Assembly (NCBI GenBank): GCA_013368325.1
Contig: JAACJK010000231.1
Span: forward strand, 186,001 to 250,000
Reading direction: 5' to 3'
Length of the DNA stretch: 64,000 nucleotides
DNA from: Ephemerocybe angulata
Lineage: Eukaryota > Basidiomycota > Agaricomycetes > Agaricales > Psathyrellaceae
How positions within the stretch are numbered: position 1 is the first letter of the stretch; each line of letters starts with the position of its first letter. Positions 24,057 to 33,746 of the stretch are shown here, one piece after another. The position numbers and the translations under genes are program-made. Under the pieces are notes generated by a model. That model did no database searches and was not told the origin of the DNA. It worked only from the letters and a program-made list of their open reading frames with translations.

Positions 24057-24233
24057 GTCCTTGAACCTCTCACTGATATCTCAAGCTCCCAGTACACATT
24101 CTCTCTTGTACCACAGGCAAGTACCTGGACAAACCCAATCATCTCCTCCATACTCACTATTTCTCTCACCACAGACACATAGGCCGGTCCTATATACACA
24201 TCGTCAACAGACTCCCAAGACTCAACATTCAAC

Positions 24234-27200
24234 ATGCGTATATCTACTTTTGCCGTGATTGCTGCTACGATCCTCGGAGGATCCGCCGTTCTCGCCAATA
24301 CTGTATGTCGCCTTCACCAGTACCTTGGATGGATGTTACGACCTGGATGATCTATTTATTCTTTTTCCTTTTCTTTTCCTTTTCTTTTCTTTTTCCTTTA
24401 TTTCTTGTCTTTCATTCCTCTATTTCTCTATTATTTACAAGACGCGTCTCGATCACGTGACACAGCACGTGCGATCACATGCACAGGTCACCTGCTACAT
24501 CACGGGACCAGCACAGCATCAGTCAGCACCTCAGTCAGCATGACATCATATGCACAGCACTCGCACAGCTCTTCGACTCATACACGGTCATTCCTTACAT
24601 AGCATTCCACAGCTTCTGCACAGTATGTACAGCCTCGTATAGCCATAGTCACGTCACGGTCACAAAGCATAGCAGTATATAACCTAGGTAGATCTCACTG
24701 TATTTCCCCAGTCTTTAGCTGGTCAATATCACGGCCTTGTCTACAAGTCTCTCGCCTTGATTCTCTTATCTCTTTTCTCTCTCTCTCGTCTTCTGTCCTA
24801 AGTTAGGGTTAGCAGCGCACCAGACTGGTCGTTCGCTGACAATAGCTAAAGACTTCCTTCGTCGCCGATCACCTCGATCCTCGACGCCATCACCACTCTC
24901 AACAACCATCAAACCTTGCCCACGCCTAAGCGTGTGTTCCTTTATCTCATTTTCACATTATCCTCTTTTATCCCAAGCAACGCCCCTCTGTAGGAGGCAG
25001 CACCTTGGAGAGCGCGAGACTTTAGGTCTTAAGCACGTAGCGTAGAAGCCCCACTGTGAGAGGCCCAGACTTCTGATCTTCCCCGTTCGTTGTGATCTTC
25101 GATAACGGGAAGCTAAGGACCTGGTAACCGGTACTCAGAGCGATCAAGAGCTACGGCTCGGGCTTAGTTTACAAATTCCCCTTTTACCCCTTTTCTCTTG
25201 CCCAATTAGGCCCTTTGTAGTTTGTCAACGGTCACTCTAGTCTACGTAGACACATTCCGTAAGAGTCGCCATCTCGGAGATAGCAACTCGATCTCCACGA
25301 CCTCAAGCAAATCGCATTGCGTAGACTGTACGGTATATCCTGCAGCCTGACGCATAGGATCGGACCGAGTATCCGCACAAGCAACCCCCTATCCCACATC
25401 GCCTATCATGGCAGAAGCCCTCCAAGCCGCTATGGCCACCCTGGCATCGACTATGACCAATCTTGGAAGTATCGTCGCCTCCTTCGCAACAACCTTCGAC
25501 CGAAGCACCACACAACTCTCCACTGCAGCAACCAACCTCGCTGCAGCCTCCGATGAACAGGCCGTCCTCACCCAAAGACAGACCCAACTCGCCGAGGAAC
25601 TTGCCAAGCAACGAGCCACTTCTGCGCTCAAGAAACTGAAACCCGACCCTCCGAAAGAATTCAATGGAGCTCCTGAAAGAGCAGGAGGCTTCATCGCAGA
25701 ACTAGAGATGTACTACGACATCATGGAAGTCGACGACGCAAAGCAACGGATCATTTTCGCCCTTTCCAAGATCAAAGGAGGAACGAACGACATGGCTAGT
25801 CATTGGGCAGACAGCCAGAGAACTTTCATGAGGAACCACGAACCGACAGCCGACGAACCAACCTACTTCAAGAACTGGAAGCAATTCGTCGTTACATTCA
25901 ACAGCCACTTCGTCATCCAGAACGTCTCGGAAGCCGCCATCGACAAGATGCGCACCCTGGTCCAAGGCAGCTCCACCTGCGAAGAGTACACTATCCTCTT
26001 CCAGGGATACTCGACCCAGTCTGGATATAACGAACCGGCCATGCTTGCTGAGTACAAGCGAGGGCTGAACAAGGCACTCAGGGATAAGATCTACGGACTG
26101 ATCCCGATGCCTACGACACTGGACGATTGGGCCAAGAAGGCATGCACCCTGGACAGACAGTTCCGCCTATCAAAAGGGGAACGGAACAACGAACAGACTA
26201 CCCAAAGGAGATGGACTCCGAGGGAGAACAATCGACCCACGCACTACGCCACAACCCCGGCTCGCGACCCCAACGCCATGGACATAGATCGCAATCGCTC
26301 CCCTCTCATCTGCTACACTTGTGGGAAACCCGGTCACCGATCCGACTCCTGCAGGCAGGCTGTACCCGACGTCAGCTGCGCCTACTGCAAGGCCAAAGGA
26401 CACAAGATTGCTGACTGCAAGTCTCCTAACAAGAAGCCCTTTGCTCCATTCACCAAAGACACCACTGCTCCTCCCCAGTACACCCGCGTCAACGACTTCG
26501 ACCTTTCCGCTATGCCCGAATCCGAGATTGAGGCCCTCAAAGCCAAGTTGAAGGATTTTTAAAGGGACCACTCGAACGCCCAAGCGAGCTGGTCATGGAC
26601 TCTCAGATTCTGATACCCGACGTAATATGCCCCATCCCCAATAAATTATATTTCGACGAAGAATCAGAGAACCAGGGCAGATTTAAAGGAAAGAAAGGAA
26701 AACCAGGAACGGCAGAATGGGTCGCACAGCGACTTGATGATAGCCCCGATCGAGCAGTAGGACTTCTTCTTGCATGGACACATCACAAGAAGGTCCGAGA
26801 AGTAGGAGATGAACTCATTGCCAAGCTCCAAAAGCTCACAGACACCGAAGTAGTAGAAGCACTGAACGGTCTTGCAACTCCCAAACAATACATAAGGAGT
26901 TTAAGGACGGACAGACAGCTTACAGCCAACATTGTCGCAAGCACGCGCGATGATAAGCGAAGCTTCTCTATCGAAGGTCTTATCGATTGTGGGTCTACCG
27001 GAAGTTGTATCGATGCTGCATTCGTCAAAGAAGAAGGGATCAACACGCGGCAGCTACCCCTTCCTATACCAGTCTATAACGCTGATGGAAGTCCAAACAA
27101 CAACGGACCCATTACCGAAGTAGTGGAACTCTTCATCAAAATCAAGGACCACACGGAACGCATTGAGCTAGCTGTTTCGAACCTTGACAAGTCAAAGATC

Positions 27201-30200
27201 TTCCTAGGAATGGACTGGCTGGAGAAGCACAACCCCTCTATCGATTGGCAGAAGAAGGAGATCTTATTCAACCGATGCCCACTCGAATGCACGCCGCTCA
27301 TAACTGGTGACCCCGAATCAGACGAGATCAAATGGGAAGAGATCGAGGTCGGAGATCGACTGCTAGCCATCGATATCCAAGGAGAGATCAAGATAAGGGC
27401 TTTCCAAACCACTGCCTCTAAAATTGCCGAAACCAAACACAAGGCAACCAAAGAGCGCACATTTGAAGAAGTAGTCCCGAAATGCTATCATGGCTTCAAG
27501 GACGTCTTCTCAAAGGAAGCCTTTGATGAACTCCCTCCAAGGCGAGCATGGGATCATGCGATCGAACTCATACCTGGAGCGGAAGTAATGGACAGTCGAA
27601 TCTATCCCCTGAACCCAGAAGAGCAGAAGCAACTAGATGCCTTCCTGGAAGAAAACCTCAAATCAGGAAGGATCAGACCATCGAAGTCACCGATGGGAGC
27701 ACCCCTCTTCTTCGTCAAAAAGAAAGATGGTACTCTACGACCTGTCCAAGACTACAGACGGCTGAATGAGATTACGATCACCAATCGATATCCCCTTCCA
27801 CTCATCCAAGAACTCATCGACAAACTCCGAGGAGCGCGGTACTATTCCAAGATCGACATCCGATGGGGTTTCAATAACGTCCGAATCAAAGAAGGAGATG
27901 AATGGAAAGCAGCCTTCCGCACTAACCGTGGGCTGTTTGAACCCCTCGTCATGTTCTTCGGTCTCAAGAACTCACCCGCCACATTCCAGACCATGATGAA
28001 CGCCCTCTTCAGAGATCTCATCAATGATGGACACGTTGTCATCTACATGGACGACATCCTGATCTTCACAGACACTCTGGAGGAACATCGGAAACTAGTC
28101 ACCAAAGTTCTGGAAAGGCTACGGCGATACAAGCTATTTGCCAAGCCTGACAAGTGCTCCTTTGAACAAACGGAAGTTGAATACCTTGGAGTCATCGTCT
28201 CCCACAACAAAGTTCGCATGGATCCGGAAAAGGTCAAAGCCGTCAGAGACTGGCCAGCTCCGACATCCGTCAAAGGAGTCCAGCAGTTCTTGGGATTCGC
28301 CAACTTCTACCGAAGATTCATCGAAGGGTTTGGAGGACTAGCGAGACCGCTCTCGGGACTCACGGGAAAGAAGGAATGGGAATGGGGAAAGGAGCAAGAG
28401 GAAGCCTTCAAGGAGATAAAACGGAGAATCACGACGGCACCTGTACTTACCATGCCCAACGACAAAGGGAAATTCCGAATCGAATGTGATGCATCAGACT
28501 TCGCCATCGGTGCCATCCTATCACAGCAACAGCTAGATGGGAAATGGAAACCGATTGCATTCTTGTCGCACGCCCTTAACCCAACGGAGCGGAACTACGA
28601 GATCTACGATAAGGAACTACTCGCCATCATGACTGCGCTATCCGAATGGAGACAATACCTACTTGGAGCTGAGGAGATCTTCGAATGTCACACAGACCAC
28701 AAGAACCTTAGCTACTTTAGGAAGCCTCAGAAACTCAACCGGAGACAAGCAAGATGGACCACTGAGATGCAGGACTACAACTTCACGCTCCATCACCAAC
28801 CCGGGAGGACCATGGCCAAGGCGGATGCCCTGTCCAGACGAGATGGCCATGACAGAGGAGAACAGGATAATGAAAACGTCACGGTCCTGAAATCCAAGTG
28901 GTTCCGAGCGCTTTCCATTGAAACAGACCAAGACATCATGCGACGGATCTTGAAGGTGTGCAGGAATAGGGACAAGTCGGTAGAAAAAGCACTCTCACAG
29001 AAAGAAGATGGATGGGAAGAGACGGAAGATGGCATCATCACCTGGAAAGGACGGATTTACGTACCAGTCGACAAGAAACTACGGGAAGAAATCATCAGAC
29101 AACACCATGATGCCCCCACTGCTGGACACCCAGGACAGTACAAAACCCGTGAACTCATCACACGAAACTACTGGTGGCCAAAGATCCAGGACTCAGTTCG
29201 ACGATATGTAGAAGGATGTGAAGCCTGTCAAAGGACGAAACCCAAACGTACCTCCCCAGCAGCCCCATTGGTCCCAAACGAGATCCCATCCAGACCCTGG
29301 GAGATCGTCTCTATCGATATGATCGGCCCCTTACCTGAGTCCAATGGAAGCAACGCCATACTTGTGATTGTCGACAGATTCTCCAAAAAGATCGAAGCCA
29401 TACCCACAACCACCGAGCTGACGTCTAAAGGAGTAGCCGAACTATACAGGGACTATGTTTTCCGACACCACGGTCTTCCCCAAAAGGTCATCAGCGATCG
29501 AGGAACCCAGTTCGTCTCCAACTTCATGACAGATCTACTTCTTCTTCTGGGAATAAAGCACAACCGATCCACTGCATTCCACCCACAAACCGATGGACAA
29601 ACCGAGCGTATCAACCAAGAGCTCGAACAGTACCTCCGACTCTTCATCAGCGAACGACAGGATGATTGGGCAGAATGGCTCCCATTAGCAGTCTTCTCAT
29701 ACAACGACAAGGTCCACTCAGCGACAGGCTACTCCCCATTCTTCCTCAACTCCGGACAGCACCCTTGGAAAGGAAAAGAGGCCCGGACACGTGTAAAATC
29801 AGAACCTGCGCAACAATTTGCAGAGAGGATGAAACAAGTACACGAGGATGCACGCTCCAGCCTCAAGGCAGCAGCTGAGAAGATGAAGGAGAACTATGAC
29901 CGACATCGCCGGGATGCCATAAACTACAAACCCGGAGACAAGGTCTACCTCGAAGGAACCAACATCTCGATCACCCGTCCTTCTCGGAAACTTTCGGATA
30001 AACGCTATGGTCCATTCCCCATTGTCAAGAAGATTGGGCAATCTGCTTACCAACTCCAACTCCCTCCGAAGTGGAAATCCATCCACCCTGTCTTTAACGA
30101 ATCACTCCTAACTCCATTCAAAAAGCCCGAATTCCCCTCTCAACAGAAACCACCGCCACCACCACCTGTTGACGAAACAGAGGAACGATACGAAGTTGAA

Positions 30201-32126
30201 GCCATCCACGACTCAAAGTTCATCAGAGGAAAGCTCCATTACCTCGTGGAGTGGGCCGGATACCCTGAGGAAGAACGAACATGGGAACCGGAACGGAACG
30301 TTGATAATGCAGCGGATGCTATAGCTGACTTCCACCGAAAACACCCGAGTGCACCAAGACGGATCCAACCACACCAACTCCGCTTTATCCCTTACGAGAA
30401 CCTTACCGAGAACAAGAGAGCGATCTTTGACTGGACAGATGGGAAACTGAAGGAAATCCGACACTACCGAGCGAGGGGGAGAGAGACTGAAATCGTCGAG
30501 GACGACGAAGCTAAAGGGGGGGTGATGTTACGACCTGGATGATCTATTTATTCTTTTTCCTTTTCTTTTCCTTTTCTTTTCTTTTTCCTTTATTTCTTGT
30601 CTTTCATTCCTCTATTTCTCTATTATTTACAAGACGCGTCTCGATCACGTGACACAGCACGTGCGATCACATGCACAGGTCACCTGCTACATCACGGGAC
30701 CAGCACAGCATCAGTCAGCACCTCAGTCAGCATGACATCATATGCACAGCACTCGCACAGCTCTTCGACTCATACACGGTCATTCCTTACATAGCATTCC
30801 ACAGCTTCTGCACAGTATGTACAGCCTCGTATAGCCATAGTCACGTCACGGTCACAAAGCATAGCAGTATATAACCTAGGTAGATCTCACTGTATTTCCC
30901 CAGTCTTTAGCTGGTCAATATCACGGCCTTGTCTACAAGTCTCTCGCCTTGATTCTCTTATCTCTTTTCTCTCTCTCTCGTCTTCTGTCCTAAGTTAGGG
31001 TTAGCAGCGCACCAGACTGGTCGTTCGCTGACAATGGACCTTCGACTAATAGGGCCATTTTTTTTATCAACAGGTCGATTCCACCGACACCCTCGCTGCC
31101 CGTGAGCTCGTTGACGAATTGGCAAGCCGCGAAATCGAACTCGAGGGTTCCGAGATTCTCGAGCGCGGCCTCGAGAACGCCGATCTCGAAGAACGTGAGT
31201 TCGAGGAGCCTGAGCTTCTTGAGCGTGACCTCGCCGACCTCGACGAACGGGACTTCGAGGATGAGCTCGAGGAGCGTCGATTTGGCGGCGAACGCCGTCG
31301 CCCAGGTGGTCGCGGTCCAGGTGGTAGGAGGCGCCCCTTCGGCGACCGTCGCGGTCCAGGTGGTAGGGGGCGCCGCTTCGGCGGCCGTCGCGGTCGTGGT
31401 GGAAGGGGCAGTCCTCCTGGAGGTGCACCCGCCCCTTCGGCGGAGGAAGATCCCGCTGAGCGCGATTATGATGACGAGCTTGCTGAGCGCTACTTCGACG
31501 AGGAGCTCGCTGAGCGTGACTTCGATGATGACCTCTTCGACCGTGATGTCGAGGACGATGAGCTCGTTGGACGGAGGTTCGGCATCGGCGGCCTCGGGAA
31601 GATCAGCAAAAAGATTTTCCGTGCAGGTCGTCGCTTTGGTGGACATGGTGGCGGTGGCCAACAGTCATCCGCTGAAAGACGCGAACTTGACGAGATTGAA
31701 GACGCACTCCTCGAACGTGATATCATACCAAGCTGGATGAAGAATGGCCGTCTCCCCAGCCTCCCGGGCCATAAGAAGCTACCTTCCCGTCGCCGGCGTA
31801 CGCCTTTTCTCATTGCAAAGCGAGCATTCCGTGGTGGGCGTGACGATGAGCTCATTGGGCGGAGGTTCGGTATCGGCGGACTCGGGAAGATTGGCAGAAA
31901 GATGTTCCGAGCAGGTCATCGCTTTGGTGGACATGGTGGCGGTGGCCAACAGTCATCCGCTGAAAGACGCGAACTTGACGAAATTGAAGAGGCGCTCCTC
32001 GAACGTGACTGGCTGAAGAATCGTGTCAGGGCACCCCGCAGGAAGCCGCAAACTGCCTTCCCGAGTCTTCGATCACCCGGTATCATGAGGCGTTCATTCC
32101 GTGGGGGACGTGGAGGGCGTGGTTGA
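24234..32126 (+). CDS. Secreted acidic/cationic repeat protein, intron 1 occupied by a retrotransposon
   Basis: Two exons, join(24234..24302, 31074..32126), encode 373 residues. Exon 1 is a signal peptide ending SAVLA. Exon 2 opens with an acidic run (AARELVDELASREIE, then ERDxxDxDER repeats). An Arg/Gly-rich part (about 91-135) and a second acidic run follow. Two near-identical units then start at 185 and 281, each going from DDELxGRRFGIGGLGKI through a basic amphipathic stretch (KKIFRAG / RKMFRAG) to RFGGHGGGGQQSS and the acidic ELDEIE. Dibasic RR/KR sites are frequent. The layout of acidic spacers alternating with cationic Gly-rich segments resembles processed peptide precursors, but no family is known to me. 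Without the element the intron would be 66 nt. The frame stops at TGA 32124-32126 but the RGG-like coding pattern continues. Confidence 0.65.
24334..24841 (+). repeat. 5' LTR of the chromovirus
   Basis: 508 bp, beginning tgttacgacc and ending gctgaca. It has a pyrimidine-rich start, CACGTG-like words and a TATA-like 'agtatataacc' near 24673. Its copy is 30526-31033. Confidence 0.93.
25408..26562 (+). CDS. gag: Gag polyprotein (chromovirus)
   Basis: 384 residues with a retrotransposon Gag core (KPDPPKEFNGAPE, then FKNWKQF). Two CCHC-type zinc knuckles lie near the C-terminus (CYTCGKPGHRSDSC and CAYCKAKGHKIADC), which package the RNA in the virus-like particle. It ends in TAA at 26560-26562. 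The pol frame is -1 relative to gag and is open back to about 26532, overlapping the gag end by about 30 nt. Confidence 0.92.
   Translation: MAEALQAAMATLASTMTNLGSIVASFATTFDRSTTQLSTAATNLAAASDEQAVLTQRQTQLAEELAKQRATSALKKLKPDPPKEFNGAPERAGGFIAELEMYYDIMEVDDAKQRIIFALSKIKGGTNDMASHWADSQRTFMRNHEPTADEPTYFKNWKQFVVTFNSHFVIQNVSEAAIDKMRTLVQGSSTCEEYTILFQGYSTQSGYNEPAMLAEYKRGLNKALRDKIYGLIPMPTTLDDWAKKACTLDRQFRLSKGERNNEQTTQRRWTPRENNRPTHYATTPARDPNAMDIDRNRSPLICYTCGKPGHRSDSCRQAVPDVSCAYCKAKGHKIADCKSPNKKPFAPFTKDTTAPPQYTRVNDFDLSAMPESEIEALKAKLKDF
26595..30542 (+). CDS. pol: Pol polyprotein with chromodomain (chromovirus)
   Basis: 1315 residues in the order aspartic protease (LIDCGSTGSC), reverse transcriptase (YMDDILIF near 484), RNase H (ECDASDFAIG near 630), integrase zinc region (HH...CxxC), integrase core (SIDMIGPLP near 907, SDRGTQF) and a chromodomain near 1198 (YLVEWAGYPEEERTWEPE). 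The chromodomain can target insertion to particular chromatin. The first ATG is 33 nt after the gag stop, but the frame is open upstream across that stop, so -1 frameshifting is an alternative. The end overlaps the first bases of the 3' LTR. Confidence 0.95.
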   Translation: MDSQILIPDVICPIPNKLYFDEESENQGRFKGKKGKPGTAEWVAQRLDDSPDRAVGLLLAWTHHKKVREVGDELIAKLQKLTDTEVVEALNGLATPKQYIRSLRTDRQLTANIVASTRDDKRSFSIEGLIDCGSTGSCIDAAFVKEEGINTRQLPLPIPVYNADGSPNNNGPITEVVELFIKIKDHTERIELAVSNLDKSKIFLGMDWLEKHNPSIDWQKKEILFNRCPLECTPLITGDPESDEIKWEEIEVGDRLLAIDIQGEIKIRAFQTTASKIAETKHKATKERTFEEVVPKCYHGFKDVFSKEAFDELPPRRAWDHAIELIPGAEVMDSRIYPLNPEEQKQLDAFLEENLKSGRIRPSKSPMGAPLFFVKKKDGTLRPVQDYRRLNEITITNRYPLPLIQELIDKLRGARYYSKIDIRWGFNNVRIKEGDEWKAAFRTNRGLFEPLVMFFGLKNSPATFQTMMNALFRDLINDGHVVIYMDDILIFTDTLEEHRKLVTKVLERLRRYKLFAKPDKCSFEQTEVEYLGVIVSHNKVRMDPEKVKAVRDWPAPTSVKGVQQFLGFANFYRRFIEGFGGLARPLSGLTGKKEWEWGKEQEEAFKEIKRRITTAPVLTMPNDKGKFRIECDASDFAIGAILSQQQLDGKWKPIAFLSHALNPTERNYEIYDKELLAIMTALSEWRQYLLGAEEIFECHTDHKNLSYFRKPQKLNRRQARWTTEMQDYNFTLHHQPGRTMAKADALSRRDGHDRGEQDNENVTVLKSKWFRALSIETDQDIMRRILKVCRNRDKSVEKALSQKEDGWEETEDGIITWKGRIYVPVDKKLREEIIRQHHDAPTAGHPGQYKTRELITRNYWWPKIQDSVRRYVEGCEACQRTKPKRTSPAAPLVPNEIPSRPWEIVSIDMIGPLPESNGSNAILVIVDRFSKKIEAIPTTTELTSKGVAELYRDYVFRHHGLPQKVISDRGTQFVSNFMTDLLLLLGIKHNRSTAFHPQTDGQTERINQELEQYLRLFISERQDDWAEWLPLAVFSYNDKVHSATGYSPFFLNSGQHPWKGKEARTRVKSEPAQQFAERMKQVHEDARSSLKAAAEKMKENYDRHRRDAINYKPGDKVYLEGTNISITRPSRKLSDKRYGPFPIVKKIGQSAYQLQLPPKWKSIHPVFNESLLTPFKKPEFPSQQKPPPPPPVDETEERYEVEAIHDSKFIRGKLHYLVEWAGYPEEERTWEPERNVDNAADAIADFHRKHPSAPRRIQPHQLRFIPYENLTENKRAIFDWTDGKLKEIRHYRARGRETEIVEDDEAKGGVMLRPG
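30526..31033 (+). repeat. 3' LTR of the chromovirus
   Basis: 508 bp. Matches the 5' LTR with no difference noticed. Followed directly by the target duplication ATGGA. Confidence 0.93.
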
Positions 32127-32252
32127 AGGGGGCCTCGTCGTGGTTTCCGAGGCGGTCGTGGTGGTCGGGGCCGTGGTGGCCATGGGGCAGGTGGCGCTGC
32201 ACCTGCTCCTGAGGCCGCACCGCCGAGGAGTGAAGATGAGGGACTGATATGA
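32127..32252 (+). other. In-frame RGG-type coding continuation after a TGA
   Basis: In the same frame as the repeat protein, the 41 codons after TGA 32124-32126 read as Arg/Gly-rich sequence (RRGFRGGRGGRGRGGHG) then PAPEAAPPRSEDEGLI and a stop at 32250-32252. The composition is coding-like, so the TGA may be a recent nonsense change or the original end may be 32252. Confidence 0.5.
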
Positions 32253-32519
32253 TTCTCATGGTTCCAAACTTCTGTAAATTTATGGCCTGTAACATAGGGC
32301 CTGTATTCATATACCAGTATATCAATCGCCTAGGTAGGTTATCTTCTGCCATGATCACGAATGATTTCTTGCCGCATTTCCCAAAGGTGGCTTTCCTTTT
32401 TGCGTTAGGAATGGGAGACATAGGGTGGCTGGTGCAAGTACTTCCCAATGCTCCGAGTGAGACTACACAGTTCAAACCAAAAGGGCGCTAATCCGGCGCT
32501 AAGGAACCTGCGCGCCATC

Positions 32520-33371
32520 AAAGGTCTTGAGCGCGGGGAAACAGAGGTAGTCGAACGCATGTTGGCACCCCCAGCCGGAGCTTGCTTATTCCTTGGGCAG
32601 TATCGAAAGCCGTTGGAGGCTACGGATAGTCAGTGTCGAGACGGCGGGAAATATACAATCCAGTGAGCGTGAAGGTTTGAATTTGGTTTGCCAGGCTAAG
32701 TAGTTCGGGCATCTGATGGTGAAGGCAATCGTGAATGTGGAAATGGAGGAGTGCAGTCCAGGGATGGGAGATTCTGCGGGCGTAAAATTTCCCGAGAGTG
32801 GCCGTAGTAATGAGGGGTGATGTATAGTGGAGCATGCCGCGAGCAGAGGCGCGCCAAAAATCCGCATAGGGGGCGACTTCTGTGAGGAGAGGCCAAGAAT
32901 AATGCGCGGTTTCGGATTCTTCGAAGGCGTCAAAAAATCCCTCGGCATAACAACTTTCAAGGAGGAAATTTGTGTAGACCTGTTCTGGAAAAGTTGGATA
33001 ATTCTCTGGTAGACAGCTATTCCCCTTGGGAGGTTTCTGGGGGCGGTCATGGAAAGGGAGAAGCCTGCATGGCCCCTAGTTCGCTCAACCCACTCCTTAA
33101 GGAGGGTCAGCTGCCTCCACGAGCCCGACAGGTACAATGTTATGTCTATCGATTGCCACAATTCCCCACATCGGAATACGAGGTCGCGCCATCCGCGGCA
33201 TATGCACCCTATGTTGAAGGGAGTCATCGCGGCGATCTTGCCGCCCGTGATAGCCCATCGCGATATCTCAAGGAGGAGCTCGGGGGGCAAGGCCAGCAGT
33301 TTTGAATTCTGATCAACGAGTTTCAGCTCTCCCATCCTTTCATCGATTGGTTGAAGCGGGATATCCGTCAT
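32520..33371 (-). pseudogene. F-box gene, frameshifted and truncated
   Basis: The N-terminal half is a good F-box protein (LPPELLLEISRWAITGG, CRGWRDLVF, ELWQSIDITLY), close to the gene at 39907. After the PRDF region the homology moves between reading frames (LGKFYARRIS, LLSLANQIQTFTL) and then returns. TAA follows ILPKE although homology (GWGCQHAFDYLCFPAL) continues. At least two frameshifts and one stop make it non-functional at full length. A truncated F-box protein of about 150 residues could still be made. Its promoter is shared with the 39.9 kb gene. Confidence 0.75.
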
Positions 33372-33746
33372 GCGACGTTCGACCAGCTGGTATGAGACAA
33401 AGATACTCGTTATAAGTCACAGCTGTGGACCAGATGAGCGAGACGTACTAGATAGCCTTTTATGGTTCCTGGCACACCCTTATTCGAGTTTTCCGGTGAA
33501 TGCGACCTCGCAAAGGCACCACCAATCGCGGAAGATGGTGGCAGATGGTAGGGTATGAGCGAGGTTGATCCAGGTCTGCTGACAGTATTTGGATTTGATG
33601 ACATTTGATATTTGAACAATGTTCGCCTTTAACCCACACCATCATCCACTGGCGCACAGGAAACAACTCAACCAGCGCAGGAGGGGAGGCACTGCATCTC
33701 TGGAGCATAAAACAGTCCAAACCTGTGAAATTCGTAGTGCCCACAC
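33372..33746. other. Divergent promoter region of two F-box genes
   Basis: Minus-strand bases about 33480-33400 match the upstream region of the intact F-box gene (39794-39880). The shared stretch includes the CCATAAAAGG / GGATAAAAGC TATA region. Confidence 0.5.

Larger units (their letters stand above)
24334..31033 (+). mobile_element. Complete Ty3/Gypsy chromovirus in a host intron
   Basis: The element is 6700 bp with two 508-bp LTRs that look identical by eye, TG...CA ends (tgttacgacc ... cgctgaca) and a 5-bp target duplication ATGGA at 24329-24333 and 31034-31038. A polypurine tract (aaaggggggg) precedes the 3' LTR. It carries gag and pol with an integrase and a C-terminal chromodomain, all open. 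It sits in the same orientation as the host gene, 31 nt after the donor and 40 nt before the acceptor's end. Intact frames and matching LTRs point to a recent insertion. Confidence 0.95.
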
